The position numbers were made by a program, and so were the translations under genes. Below, in pieces: positions 1 through 9,126 of a stretch of DNA of 40,672 nt (position 1 is its first letter; each line of letters begins with the position of its first letter). Origin of the DNA: Nostoc sp. S13 (GTDB lineage: Bacteria > Cyanobacteriota > Cyanobacteriia > Cyanobacteriales > Nostocaceae). The stretch is from contig NZ_JAQYWQ010000039.1 in NCBI RefSeq assembly GCF_029379315.1, positions 10,063-50,734 of the forward strand, in the 5' to 3' direction. A model generated the notes under the pieces. That model had not been told where the DNA came from, did not search any database, and saw only the letters and a program-made list of their open reading frames with translations.

Positions 1-61
1 GATTTTGGATTTTGGATTAAATTTCAATTCTTTAATCTAAAATCTAAAATTCTTACTCCCC
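1..61. repeat. Copy A of a 61-bp direct repeat
   Basis: This AT-rich stretch is identical over 61 bases to 6983-7043. Each copy is itself an imperfect palindrome: a GATTTTGGATTTTGG arm faces a CTAAAATCTAAAAT arm. The two copies lie in the same orientation on either side of the rimP-infB gene block. It looks like a dispersed intergenic repeat of the kind common in Nostoc genomes. Confidence 0.9.
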
Positions 62-112
62 CTGATCCTTATTTGTAACCCTTTAAAGTAAAATAATATA
101 CTTTAGGGGCTG

Positions 113-733
113 CTACGAATCTGTATTAATCCTAAACAGGGATTGCAACAATCGGGGCACGATTTGATTAACCCGTACCCCTAAAATTGTGAAATCCTGC
201 TTAATCTTTTCTAAAGATAATGGCTCTATGCCAGCGAATTCTGTGTCATTAGTCACCAAAACACGCATTACGCTCACAGGTATTTGTAAAAATAGATTGC
301 TGCCTAAAAAGGCTAATCCCGCAAGCACTAGTGCAAGGCCGCGCCATTGTGGGAGAAATTTAGCTGAATTTGCTACTAATGGGGCAATTTGGTAGAGCTG
401 CCACAGCACCCAAACCGACAATACTGATGCCACTAGGGCTAGGATACGATTTAACTTTGTATTAATTAAACAGAGAATTTTTCGCTGCCGCTCAGTCAGA
501 TTTTCTGGCTTTAGGGCTATTCCTAAAAGAGCAAATATATAAAAAGGGCGACGCAACTGCATCCATAGCAGGGGGAGAACACCAATGGCGGCAACTAACA
601 ATAGCTCCATCCAGACTGGCAAAAACGGCTCGCCTACAGACAAAAACAATAAGCAGAGGATTAAAAAAACAGGCAACGTCGCCAATCCAGCGACGTGAAT
701 CCACAAAATAGGTTCAGAGCGAAATGAATGCAT
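113..733 (-). CDS. Conserved cyanobacterial membrane protein downstream of infB
   Basis: The predicted 206-residue protein has four likely transmembrane stretches, at about residues 10-35, 38-58, 92-115 and 130-155. They alternate with short charged loops, and the C-terminal 50 residues look soluble. From memory it resembles the cyanobacterial family annotated as 'low-complexity tail membrane protein', which often follows infB; I cannot verify this and no biochemical role is known to me. It is the last gene of the minus-strand rimP-nusA-ylxR-infB run, 105 bp after the infB stop. A strong hairpin built from heptamer repeats (752-800) lies in that gap and could uncouple its expression from infB. 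The ATG at 733 is the first in frame. Confidence 0.75.
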   Translation of the reverse strand: MHSFRSEPILWIHVAGLATLPVFLILCLLFLSVGEPFLPVWMELLLVAAIGVLPLLWMQLRRPFYIFALLGIALKPENLTERQRKILCLINTKLNRILALVASVLSVWVLWQLYQIAPLVANSAKFLPQWRGLALVLAGLAFLGSNLFLQIPVSVMRVLVTNDTEFAGIEPLSLEKIKQDFTILGVRVNQIVPRLLQSLFRINTDS

Positions 734-751
734 GTTATAAAAAGTTGTGAG

Positions 752-800
752 TTAGGAGTTAGGAGTTAGCAGTTAGCAGCTTTTAACTCCTAACTCCTAA
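752..800 (-). repeat. Hairpin made of heptamer repeats between infB and the membrane protein gene
   Basis: TTAGGAGTTAGGAGTTA (752-768) is the exact reverse complement of 784-800, giving a 17-bp stem with a 15-nt loop. The arms are tandem copies of the heptamer GGAGTTA. There is no clear U-tract, so it is better described as an STRR-type repeat able to fold in RNA than as a proven terminator. Confidence 0.7.
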
Positions 801-838
801 TTTATCACTCCTAACTTCTAACCATTTTACCCTCAACA

Positions 839-3800
839 CTATCTCGTTAAGGTGAGAGTGCGGCGTTTTGTAACCATCTGATAGGCTTCGATGATGTCAC
901 CTTCAACCCAATCATTGAATTTATCTATGCCGACACCGCATTCATAACCGGCGTTGACCTCACGGGTATCTTCTTTCATCCGTTTTAAGGAGTCAAGGAC
1001 GCCTTCAAAGATCACCTTACCGTTGCGTCGCACCCTGACTTTACAGTTGCGAACTAGCTTGCCAGACTGAACATAGCAACCGGCAACAGCACCACGGCCG
1101 ACTGGGAAGACGGCACGTACTTCGGTTTGACCCAAGGGTTCTTCCACCAACTCTGGTTCCAAAAGACCTTCCAAGGCATCTTGGATATCTTCTAGGAGTT
1201 TGTAGATCACGTTGTATTCCCGGACATCTACACCGGCTTCATCGGCGGCTTGTCTGGCACCACTGGCGAAGGTGGTGTTGAAGCCAATAATCACAGCGTT
1301 ACTAGCAGCTGCTAAGTCGATATCTGTCTCCGTGATTTCCCCAGCAGTAGCCAACAGCATCCGAATTTGGACTTCGTTTTGGGGGATTTGCTTGAGCGCT
1401 CCCACAATGGCTTCCACGGAACCTTGTACGTCTCCTTTCAAGATCAAGTTGAGTTCTTTCAACTCGCCTTCTTGTGCTTGAGCCGACAGGGTTGTCAGGG
1501 TAACACGACCCTGCAATAGGCGGGATAGGCGTTGTCTGTCTGCGCGATCGCTAGCGAGTGCTCTGGCTTCTTTTTCGTTCTGGAAGACCTCGAACTCGTC
1601 GCCTGCTGCTGGCACATCGCTTAAACCTAGTACCTCGACAGCAAAGGAAGGAGAAGCAATGTCTACTCTCTTGCTTCTGTCATCCACCATCGCCCGGACT
1701 TTACCGAAAGCCGAGCCAGCTACTAAGATATCTCCCACATGCAGGGTGCCATTCTGAATTAGCAGGGTAGCAACTGCTCCCTTGGCTTTATCCAGATGTG
1801 CTTCAATCACAGTTCCTTTGGCGGTACGATCTGGGTTGGCAGATAGTTCTCCAACCTCTGCTACTAAGAGAATCATCTCTAAGAGCGTATCCAGGTTTTC
1901 ACCCCTGATGGCGCTCACGGGAACCATGATCGTCTCACCACCCCAGTCTTCTGAAGTCAGACCATACTGGGTCAGCTCTTGTTTAACCCGTTCTGGCTGT
2001 GCCCCTTCTTTGTCAATTTTGTTGATTGCAACCACAATTGGCACTCCCGCAGCTTGGGCGTGGCTAATGGCTTCAATGGTTTGGGGACGGACACCATCAT
2101 CAGCAGCTACAACTAATACGGCAATGTCTGTTACCCGCGCTCCTCGTGCTCGCATAGCTGTAAAGGCTTCGTGACCGGGAGTATCCAGGAAGACTATCTG
2201 CTGCGGTTTGCCCTCATGTACGACATCCACATGGTACGCACCAATGTGTTGAGTGATACCTCCCGCTTCGCCAGCAGCCACTTTCGTTTTGCGAATCGAG
2301 TCGAGCAGGGTTGTTTTACCGTGGTCTACGTGACCCATAATTGTCACAACTGGCGGACGGCGGTGGAGATATTCTCGGTCTTCTGCGCCGACCATTTCCG
2401 TAATTTTCCGAGCTTCTGCTTCTCGCTCGGCGGTTTCGACTTCTATTTCTAGTTCTTTTCCTACCAGGGTAATTGTGGGAATATCCAGGTTTTGGGTGAT
2501 ACTCACTGCCATGCCTTTGAGGAACAGAATTTTTACAATTTCTGTATCAGGAACGGCTAAAACGTCAGACAGTTCTTGCACTGTCAACGGGCCTGTGATC
2601 ACCACTTTTTCTGGACGGTCACGCTTTGTCTCGGCTTCTTGGCGACGGTTATGGTGATGGTCACGACTGGAACCAGACTTGGAACCAGACTTTCTCGCTC
2701 TTGCAGTTGGGGCGCTAGCAAGGATTGCGCCTGGCATCTGTACAGGCCGAGTCGCTTTGGGTTTCGGAGGACGGGCGATGGAAAGGCTGACTTGGACGGT
2801 GGCTGGTGAGTCGAGATCGTCATCATCCAGCAAATCTTCTTCAAACTCATCATCAAGTATCGGCTTGATCCGCTTGCCTTTGACGCCAGCTTTAGCCTTC
2901 TCTTTAACTTCGTCAATAATTTCCTCTTCTACCCATTTTTTGCCACCTTTGGTTGGGCGAGGCGGACTTGGGCGTTTCAAATCGAGGAGATCAGGTGCGA
3001 CTGGATCATCACCTAATCCTTCAGATTTGCCCGCTATTCCTGACATCTGTCTGGGTGGAGTAGCGATCGGCATTGCGGCTGCTGATTCACCTGGACGTGC
3101 TGGCCTTGGTCGTTGCCCCTCGCCTAGTTGTGACGGTGCAGATGGTCTATTGCCTCTCTGCTCTGGTCTGCTGGGTGAAGGAGTAGGACGACTTGTTCTT
3201 TGTGGTGCAGCTTGTGGGGACTGGTCAGTTGGCAGTTTAGCAACTTTTGGCTTAATTTGCTCGCGATCGCCTTCGACGGGTCGTAGCCGTTGGTCACGTT
3301 TGAGGATCGGTTTGTCTGCCTGAGATGCCTGCTCATCTACTACCTGGGCTTCTTCCGCCGCAGGTCTTGCTGGAGGGGCAACTAGTTGCGGTTTTTGAGG
3401 TTTTTCCGGTTTCGGTCTGGGTGGAACTATTTTTTCCGGTTTTTGCCCTGCTATTTTTTCCGATGCCTGATCTTGATTAGGCGTTTGTTCCAAGTCTATG
3501 ACAGGAGGTTGCTCTTGGGTCTCAGATTGATTCCGGGGTACAGGTCGAGTTGGTGCCGTCGGCTTCATGGGTGAGACTGGTGTAGCAAAAGGCCGTGGAG
3601 GAGAGGGAGGATTAGCTTCAGACAAGGCTGCTTGGGTATTGTTAGCAAGTGACGCCTCTGGGGCGTTGGAGGTAGTATTTCTCAATATTTTGGGTTTGCG
3701 TATTTCCAAAATTTGCTGTTTGTGGGGTGCAGCAGGTCGGTTACGTCCGCCGTTCGGTGATGAATTTGGCTTATGGCTGGTTGTACCTAGTTCCTTTTTG

Positions 3801-3985
3801 GCCGACACATTCGTAGCTGCTAGTTTTTCTGCTGCCGCGCGAATGTTTTCTGCCTCGGATTCTGAAATCGTGCTGCTATGACTTTTGACCGAGATGCTGA
3901 GCTGCTCGCAAATTGCTAATAGCTCTTTATTATCCAAATTCAATTCCTTTGATAATTCATAGATTCTAACTTTGCCGTTGTTCAT
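839..3985 (-). CDS. infB: Translation initiation factor IF-2
   Basis: This GTPase delivers initiator fMet-tRNA to the 30S subunit and promotes subunit joining. The 1048-residue protein has a short IF2_N helical domain at residues 1-55 and then about 400 residues of Pro/Lys/Arg/Glu-rich linker. A second IF2_N-like domain follows near 470-530, and the G domain starts near residue 550 with GHVDHGKTT (P-loop), DTPGHEAF and NKID. Domain II, the IF2 domain and the C-terminal tRNA-binding beta barrel follow. The long disordered N-terminus is typical of cyanobacterial IF-2. The ATG at 3985 is preceded by an AAGGGGAAGAG purine tract. It is the fourth gene of the rimP-nusA-ylxR-infB operon but sits behind an unusual 485-bp gap that contains a strong hairpin (4162-4197). 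Confidence 0.98.
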   Translation of the reverse strand: MNNGKVRIYELSKELNLDNKELLAICEQLSISVKSHSSTISESEAENIRAAAEKLAATNVSAKKELGTTSHKPNSSPNGGRNRPAAPHKQQILEIRKPKILRNTTSNAPEASLANNTQAALSEANPPSPPRPFATPVSPMKPTAPTRPVPRNQSETQEQPPVIDLEQTPNQDQASEKIAGQKPEKIVPPRPKPEKPQKPQLVAPPARPAAEEAQVVDEQASQADKPILKRDQRLRPVEGDREQIKPKVAKLPTDQSPQAAPQRTSRPTPSPSRPEQRGNRPSAPSQLGEGQRPRPARPGESAAAMPIATPPRQMSGIAGKSEGLGDDPVAPDLLDLKRPSPPRPTKGGKKWVEEEIIDEVKEKAKAGVKGKRIKPILDDEFEEDLLDDDDLDSPATVQVSLSIARPPKPKATRPVQMPGAILASAPTARARKSGSKSGSSRDHHHNRRQEAETKRDRPEKVVITGPLTVQELSDVLAVPDTEIVKILFLKGMAVSITQNLDIPTITLVGKELEIEVETAEREAEARKITEMVGAEDREYLHRRPPVVTIMGHVDHGKTTLLDSIRKTKVAAGEAGGITQHIGAYHVDVVHEGKPQQIVFLDTPGHEAFTAMRARGARVTDIAVLVVAADDGVRPQTIEAISHAQAAGVPIVVAINKIDKEGAQPERVKQELTQYGLTSEDWGGETIMVPVSAIRGENLDTLLEMILLVAEVGELSANPDRTAKGTVIEAHLDKAKGAVATLLIQNGTLHVGDILVAGSAFGKVRAMVDDRSKRVDIASPSFAVEVLGLSDVPAAGDEFEVFQNEKEARALASDRADRQRLSRLLQGRVTLTTLSAQAQEGELKELNLILKGDVQGSVEAIVGALKQIPQNEVQIRMLLATAGEITETDIDLAAASNAVIIGFNTTFASGARQAADEAGVDVREYNVIYKLLEDIQDALEGLLEPELVEEPLGQTEVRAVFPVGRGAVAGCYVQSGKLVRNCKVRVRRNGKVIFEGVLDSLKRMKEDTREVNAGYECGVGIDKFNDWVEGDIIEAYQMVTKRRTLTLTR

Positions 3986-4470
3986 CCACTCTTCCCCTTT
4001 AAATTACAGTTTTAGCGGATGGTTGCCTGGTTTGCGACATCTCCATCCTTCGATTACTGTTTTTAGGTTGCCGTTCAGTTTTTGCCGGTGCCTCCAATCA
4101 GGAAAGAGAGATGTTTCGGTTTAATAATGGCATCTCCACCAGGAATGATGGTTGAGGGACACCCATAAAAATTTCTTAAATAAAAGATTTTTATGGGAAC
4201 CCTTGAAGCCGAACTGCGCCTGGGCGCTACCAGGTTGCCATTTTTTTGTAGTTCCTTGTTTTGTTGATTCTGAGTCTTCCACAACACAATCGAGTACATC
4301 TTGATTCTGGGAATGTTGCCTCGCCCCTCTTAATTATTCGAGAGGCGAATGCCTTTTACACCCATTTACTATTTTGGCACTAACCTTAACGATCAACAGA
4401 GGGTGTGATGAAAGCGCGACTTCGGCTTTCGCACAATTCCTCTGGTAATGACGCTACAAAGTTGTTCCAA
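3986..4470. other. 485-bp gap between ylxR and infB (probable infB leader)
   Basis: I find no convincing gene here. A 74-codon minus-strand frame (4075-4299) has no ribosome-binding site and no recognisable motif. On the minus strand this would be a long leader for infB. It contains the hairpin at 4162-4197, and a second small stem-loop near 4325-4346 (CCTCT paired with AGAGG). Confidence 0.5.
4162..4197 (-). promoter_or_regulatory. Strong stem-loop in the infB leader
   Basis: CCCATAAAAAT (4162-4172) is the perfect reverse complement of 4187-4197. The inner bases can extend the stem almost to a 4-nt AAAT loop. It lies about 180 nt upstream of the infB start on the transcribed strand. An RNA element or processing site is possible; no family is recognised. 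Confidence 0.45.
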
Positions 4471-4740
4471 CTAAATTCGGTTTTGGGTATTACTGCGGGC
4501 TAGACGTTGCGACAAGCTTTGGTACAGTGTTTCTGGCACTGATGCATGTAGCGATCGCCCTAGTCGATTTTTTTTTTGAGCCGCTTGTAAGCAACTCGTT
4601 TCGGGACAAATATAGGCAGAACGCCCCATGCCCTGATCTAATTGTACCTTTCCCGATGGAAAGACGCGGACAATCCGCCAAAACTGATCTTTTGAGCCTA
4701 CTTTTCGGCAACTAATACAGCGCCGATAATTTGGTTTCAT
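4471..4740 (-). CDS. ylxR: YlxR (DUF448) RNA-binding protein
   Basis: This 89-residue basic protein has the YlxR fold signature. The N-terminal YRRCISCRK motif is followed by a strand-rich core with GRSAYICP around residues 40-47 and a Cys seven residues later. YlxR proteins are small nucleic-acid binding proteins encoded between nusA and infB in many bacteria, where they have been linked to transcription regulation and RNase P. The position here between nusA (149 bp upstream) and infB is canonical and supports the call. The ATG at 4740 matches the family N-terminus. The downstream gap to infB is unusually long. Confidence 0.93.
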   Translation of the reverse strand: MKPNYRRCISCRKVGSKDQFWRIVRVFPSGKVQLDQGMGRSAYICPETSCLQAAQKKNRLGRSLHASVPETLYQSLSQRLARSNTQNRI

Positions 4741-4888
4741 CGATTCTCTGTGATTTCACTCCAGCATTCTGGGTGTAAAAAGAAGTTTATTATTACTATT
4801 TTTTACTTATACCAAGTAGCTTTTGAGAAAATAATCCTTGAGACTGAGACTACAATCAACAGTATCAAAACTTTACAAAATTAATCAA

Positions 4889-6166
4889 TTATTCATCATC
4901 GTTACTATCAAAACTATCCTCCTCTTCTAATTCCTCCTGATTTTCATCGTCTAATTCATCCTCAAAGTCAAGATCATCTTCCTCTGATTGATATTTTGCT
5001 CTGACACCTGCAAATTTGGCATCCTCTCCTGCATAGTCATACTTAGCTTTGTCTTTGATGTCAATTTTCCAACCAGTCAGACGGGCTGCCAAACGGACAT
5101 TTTGTCCTTCTTTGCCAATGGCCAAACTCAGTTGATCTTCAGCCACGAGTACGTGAGTTTGCCGAGTTTCTGGGTCCATTAAGCGCACTTCATCCACCCG
5201 TGCAGGACTTAAGGCATTAGCGATATATGTTGCTGGGTCTGGCGACCAGCGAATTACATCTATTTTTTCACCGCGTAATTCGTTAACTACCACTTGAATT
5301 CGCGATCCCCTGGCTCCGATACAAGCGCCTACTGGGTCTACATCGCGATCAAGAGTATCTACTGCTATTTTAGTCCGGGGGCCTACATAACGGGAAGGGG
5401 GGTTTGCCTCCCTAGCTACGGCAACAATCCGTACCACTTCATCTTCGATTTCTGGGACTTCGTTGGCAAACAGATAAACCACCAAACCAGCATCCGCACG
5501 AGACACAAGCAACTGTGGCCCTCGTTGCTGACCTTGAGAGACTTTTTTAAGATATACCTTGAAAGTGGCATTTGCCCGATAATTATCGTTGGGCAGCTGT
5601 TCCCGCTTCGGTAACTCGGCTTCTACTTCTGGCTGGCCAAAGCCACTGCTAACAGCCAGAACCACCGATTGCCGCTCAAACCGCAGGACTCTTGCTTGCA
5701 GGACAGTTCCTTCTAAATCTTGGAACTCTTCTTGCACCATTTGGCGCTGTTGATCCCGTAATTTTTGTGCCAGTACCTGCTTGGTTTGCATCGCCGCCAT
5801 CCGACCAAATTCTCCTTGATCGGGGGTAACATCCAGTACTACAGAGTCCCCTAACTGCGCTTCGGGAGCTACTTGTTGAACTTCATCTAGGGAAATCTGA
5901 TGGTCTGTGTTATTAACTTCCTCAACAATGGTTTTGGTAGAAAGAACGCGAAATCCTTCTCCTTCAATATCCAGTTCTACTTCAAAATTCTCAAAATAAT
6001 CTTCGTCAAACTGTTTGCGCTCTAAATTTTGGGCGCGACGATAACGTTCGTAGCCTTTAAGTAATGCTTCTCTAATAGCTGATTGAACTGCAAGACGGGG
6101 TAAATTCCGATCGCGACTTATACTTTCAATTAATTCTTTTAATCCAGGTAAAGTAACCATTGACAT
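4889..6166 (-). CDS. nusA: Transcription termination/antitermination factor NusA
   Basis: NusA binds RNA polymerase and nascent RNA and modulates pausing, intrinsic termination and antitermination. The 425-residue protein has the N-terminal RNAP-binding domain (residues 1-125), an S1 domain (about 130-200) and two KH domains (about 225-360, including AIGKEGQNVRLAARL near 350). The last 30 residues are a very acidic tail. It lacks the C-terminal AR repeats of E. coli NusA, as is usual in cyanobacteria. I chose the ATG at 6166 because AAAGGAGA (6173-6180) sits at ideal spacing. A TTG two codons upstream is open but overlaps that site. The gene follows rimP; the gap holds GGGAGTC tandem repeats. 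Confidence 0.96.
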   Translation of the reverse strand: MSMVTLPGLKELIESISRDRNLPRLAVQSAIREALLKGYERYRRAQNLERKQFDEDYFENFEVELDIEGEGFRVLSTKTIVEEVNNTDHQISLDEVQQVAPEAQLGDSVVLDVTPDQGEFGRMAAMQTKQVLAQKLRDQQRQMVQEEFQDLEGTVLQARVLRFERQSVVLAVSSGFGQPEVEAELPKREQLPNDNYRANATFKVYLKKVSQGQQRGPQLLVSRADAGLVVYLFANEVPEIEDEVVRIVAVAREANPPSRYVGPRTKIAVDTLDRDVDPVGACIGARGSRIQVVVNELRGEKIDVIRWSPDPATYIANALSPARVDEVRLMDPETRQTHVLVAEDQLSLAIGKEGQNVRLAARLTGWKIDIKDKAKYDYAGEDAKFAGVRAKYQSEEDDLDFEDELDDENQEELEEEDSFDSNDDE

Positions 6167-6188
6167 AAGCAATCTCCTTTAAAAATTA

Positions 6189-6230
6189 GGGAGTCGGGAG
6201 TCGGGAGTCGGGAGTCGGGAGTCGGGAGTG
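6189..6230. repeat. Tandem heptamer GGGAGTC (five copies plus a partial)
   Basis: Five perfect head-to-tail copies of GGGAGTC start at 6189, followed by a degenerate sixth. They lie between rimP and nusA. The remaining gap to 6358 is filled with degenerate CTCTAGCCCCTAA-like units. These are STRR-type repeats characteristic of heterocystous cyanobacteria. Confidence 0.85.
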
Positions 6231-6358
6231 AAAACTACGCATTAGATAGAGCTAGAGATTAGAGAATAGTTTTGCACTAGCCCCTAATCTCTAGCCCTTA
6301 GTTCCTAACCTCTAGCCCCTAAACTCTAGTCTCTAACTCCTAAGCCCTAGCCCTTTGT

Positions 6359-6820
6359 TTATCGGCGCTCGTCTAGCTGCACCTTAGTAATTAGGGAGCG
6401 GGGAATTTCGACTACACGACCTTTTTGATTTAAGTAAAGTGCTGTTTCATCCCGGCGAATCAACTGACCAGTCCACTCTTGTTGTCCGTCGTAGGGTGGC
6501 GAGGTGGAGATAATGACAGGAAATCCTTTAAAGGAAATAAACTCCCTGTCTGTTACTAATTGCCGCGAAATACCAGGACTAGACACTTCCAAGACATAGG
6601 CATCTGGAACGATTTCCGCAGCATCTAAGGAGGCTTCTAAAGCACGGCTCATCCTCTCACAATCATTCAACCCAGTGTCTTGCTGAGGATTGCGAATGTC
6701 TACCCGCAACACTGGTGGACTTTGGTTAGTGTGAAAAACCACGCCAACTACTTCCAATCCCAGTTCTTCTGCCACTGGTGTCGCCAAATCAATAATTTGT
6801 GGAATTAAAGGATGAGCCAT
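6359..6820 (-). CDS. rimP: Ribosome maturation factor RimP
   Basis: RimP assists late maturation of the 30S subunit. With the ATG at 6820 the protein is 153 residues, the normal family length, starting [13 protein letters not shown]. It shows the N-terminal alpha/beta domain with [10 protein letters not shown], the central [14 protein letters not shown] and [12 protein letters not shown] motif (about residues 60-100), and a C-terminal SH3-like barrel. A longer open frame reaching 6901 would run through an intrinsic-terminator-like hairpin and has no family support, so I rejected it. No good Shine-Dalgarno sequence is visible before 6820. It is the first gene of the operon with nusA, ylxR and infB. 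Confidence 0.95.
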   Translation of the reverse strand: MAHPLIPQIIDLATPVAEELGLEVVGVVFHTNQSPPVLRVDIRNPQQDTGLNDCERMSRALEASLDAAEIVPDAYVLEVSSPGISRQLVTDREFISFKGFPVIISTSPPYDGQQEWTGQLIRRDETALYLNQKGRVVEIPRSLITKVQLDERR

Positions 6821-6833
6821 GAGAGAATTCAAT

Positions 6834-6858
6834 AAAAAAAGTGGGCATCGACCCACTT
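6834..6858 (-). terminator. Intrinsic terminator/attenuator-like hairpin immediately upstream of rimP
   Basis: On the minus strand AAGTGGG and CCCACTT form a 7-bp stem around a 6-nt loop, followed by an uninterrupted run of T. The end of the T tract is only 13 nt from the rimP start codon. It may terminate transcripts from the upstream gene (stop at 7052), or act as an attenuator if the operon promoter lies between 6859 and 7050. Confidence 0.75.
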
Positions 6859-6982
6859 CCTGCGATAGGTATATCTTCCAAGAAGTCTTGTGACGAACCA
6901 ATAATGATTCGCCTAATTCGAGTTTAGCGCATTTCTTTTACAGTCGCGCATTGGGCAATTCAATTTTAGATTTGAGATTTGA

Positions 6983-7043
6983 GATTTTGGATTTTGGATT
7001 AAATTTCAATTCTTTAATCTAAAATCTAAAATTCTTACTCCCC
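6983..7043. repeat. Copy B of the 61-bp direct repeat
   Basis: Identical to bases 1-61 in the same orientation. It ends 8 bp from the stop codon of the 482-residue membrane protein gene, just as copy A ends 51 bp from the stop of the infB-linked membrane protein gene. Confidence 0.9.
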
Positions 7044-7051
7044 TGCTGTTT

Positions 7052-8500
7052 CTATCCTCGGCCTATTTCTGGCAGAGTAGTGCCTTTATCAACTACTGCT
7101 GGAACTGATACTTGTGTTCGTAGCTGCCTGGTTTGCTCGATAATTTGGTCTATGTCTTCTTGGGACAAACGCTGGACGTAGTTGAGTTTGATTTCCTCTA
7201 AGAAGTCAAAAAGTAAACTCTGAATTTCTGAAAGTACGTGTTTTTCCTTTATTTCCGCTCCCAAGGCGTCGCTGAAGCTTTGTACGAGTTGACTGGTGAG
7301 TTTTGCTCCCACAGGATCTTTAACAGCGCTAACTAAAGTTTTGTAAAGATTAGTTGTGATTTGGGTTGCCAATTGTTCACTTAATTGGGTTTGGGCCTTT
7401 CCCATGCCAGGGAGGTTCTGGAGGTTGCGGTAGACGGGGATTTGCTCAAAGACGGTTTCGATATTGTGGCGCAAAATGGCAACGATCGCAGGTTGGATTT
7501 CGGGTAGCACTTGGTAGACAATTGTTTTTACCAAAAGACCTGCGATCGCTTCTACTTCATTCACATTATTAATATCTATGTAGGGACGTAAATTTTCCTG
7601 TTGTGAGAGCCAACCCGTTAACTCACCGCGTCTAATTGAACCCTGAACCTGATTAATTACTCTCACCACGACAATTTCTGTAAGTTCTTCGGCAAAATTG
7701 GCGACAATCCCTTGATTAATTTGCTTTCGCACTGGATGCAGATTAAATAACCGCGCTTGATCGAGGCGAATTAATACAGGTATGATTCGCAATCCCCGCC
7801 AAAATGGTAGTAGTAAAAATAAATCGTACCAACGCCATAATACTGCTTCCAACCAGCTAAAACCAGGATGTTGGCGTCTGAGCAAGAAAGTACGCCCCAG
7901 CAATTCTACGCCAAATAAAATCACAAAGGGTAAGTCAATCATCCAGAAATCATCAACAAATTCGCCATTTTCCCCGATTTGGCGGTAGTAGTTAGAGGCA
8001 ATCAAAGGGCGGATGCTTTGGTTGAAAAAATTATTTTCTTGATCCCAGCCTTTTTGGGTTAAGTATGGTTGACTCCAAAAAGTGGCAAAGGACTGTTTTG
8101 CAGATTCCTTACCGATGCGATCGCGCATTCTATTTTTGATTTTTTCCAGAGTCCCACTCTTATTCACTCCCGCAAATGGATTGCTGTCAATCATCTCGCT
8201 ACTAAGACGACTTATTTGTATTAGCTTGCTATTTACCTGAGACGACTGTAACCCTGTTTGCTTGACTTGTTCTTCTAATGCGTCTACTGTTTCTAGATAA
8301 CTTTTTGTGTCTCGATGAGCTTCAATACCTTTTATTGGGTCATAAATCTTAATAATTTGGGGAAGTTTTCGCAAGTATAAATATCGCCAGGGTACGTAAC
8401 TAAAATTAAACAAAACTAAAGCTAAATTTACTGTGGCAGTAATTGCCATAAATCTTTCAAACCAAAGATGACGCTGCTTAGGAGATTTTATGTCTTTCAT
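7052..8500 (-). CDS. Conserved cyanobacterial membrane protein, function unknown
   Basis: This 482-residue protein has an N-terminal hydrophobic segment near residues 15-38. A long helical extracytoplasmic or cytoplasmic region (about 40-180) follows. A second membrane region (about 188-250) contains FVILFGVELLGR and a WYDLFLLLPFWR segment followed by regularly spaced Arg and hydrophobic residues (RGLRIIPVLIRL). That segment faintly recalls the S1-S4 region of voltage-sensor proteins. The C-terminal half is predicted helical and soluble, with repeated Gln/Glu-rich stretches. I do not recognise a named family. It is transcribed toward rimP and is probably a separate unit. The start at the ATG at 8500 gives a typical Lys-rich N-terminus before the first membrane helix. 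Confidence 0.75.
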   Translation of the reverse strand: MKDIKSPKQRHLWFERFMAITATVNLALVLFNFSYVPWRYLYLRKLPQIIKIYDPIKGIEAHRDTKSYLETVDALEEQVKQTGLQSSQVNSKLIQISRLSSEMIDSNPFAGVNKSGTLEKIKNRMRDRIGKESAKQSFATFWSQPYLTQKGWDQENNFFNQSIRPLIASNYYRQIGENGEFVDDFWMIDLPFVILFGVELLGRTFLLRRQHPGFSWLEAVLWRWYDLFLLLPFWRGLRIIPVLIRLDQARLFNLHPVRKQINQGIVANFAEELTEIVVVRVINQVQGSIRRGELTGWLSQQENLRPYIDINNVNEVEAIAGLLVKTIVYQVLPEIQPAIVAILRHNIETVFEQIPVYRNLQNLPGMGKAQTQLSEQLATQITTNLYKTLVSAVKDPVGAKLTSQLVQSFSDALGAEIKEKHVLSEIQSLLFDFLEEIKLNYVQRLSQEDIDQIIEQTRQLRTQVSVPAVVDKGTTLPEIGRG

Positions 8501-9126
8501 GTTTTGTCATATATTATACATTTTGTGAATATTTGGAATATAAGCTCTTTCATTTATTAATTTTCGGCTCTTTCCAAGAAATTACAGCAATTTGGAGTTG
8601 AGTAGACCCCAGGCGCATATCTGTCATGGGTGTCAACTTAACGTTAAAAGGGCGTGTTGGCGAATTTATAAAGAATTTAACCCATCAGCCTCAATCCATC
8701 TTAATTTCTTTAATTTCAGTGCGTTTCAAAGCACTTTAGCTTTTAGCCCGCAATTTCTTGCAGGGCGAGAAACCAACGCAAAACCAATGTTTTAGAGATT
8801 GGGTTTAATCCATCGTGAATTGACCAACAGCTTCATAAAATTCTCCCAGGCTCTAAGTTGACACAGACACATATCTGTGCATCCATACTGTAATTTAGTG
8901 TTCAAGAGTGTATTCGATTCAAATGATAACTATCGCTGCTAATACAAGATACTTCTTTGGATAGATGACATAAAGTAGGTTTTGTATATAAAGCTAAATT
9001 TCACAAAAATAAATTACAAATTATTCAAAAATCATTAAATAATCGCGAAAAAAGTTATTAAACAAACTTAAAATGCAGCTGTTAACCTTTATAATCCTGC
9101 TGATTTAATCCAAAGGAGTTTTAAGT
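8501..9126. other. Intergenic region with repeat-like debris
   Basis: No convincing gene. The stretch 8590-8795 is more GC-rich than its surroundings and has a patchwork look (for example a block around 8620-8650 and a small palindrome GCCCGCAATTTCTTGCAGGG near 8745). This suggests a remnant of a mobile or dispersed repeat, but I could not identify it. ACAGACACATATCTGTGCA near 8862-8880 can form a small hairpin. The 3' end is the AT-rich promoter region of the gene at 9127. Confidence 0.4.

Noticed and set aside
2679..3323. 214-codon plus-strand frame opposite the infB linker
   Set aside because: Low-complexity Ser/Gly/Arg composition produced by the Pro/Arg-rich coding strand of infB; no ribosome-binding site or family.
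4075..4299. 74-codon frame in the infB leader
   Set aside because: No ribosome-binding site, no recognisable fold, and overlaps the strong hairpin at 4162-4197.
6821..6901. N-terminal extension of RimP to 6901
   Set aside because: It would be translated through the terminator-like hairpin and does not resemble the family; the ATG at 6820 gives normal length.
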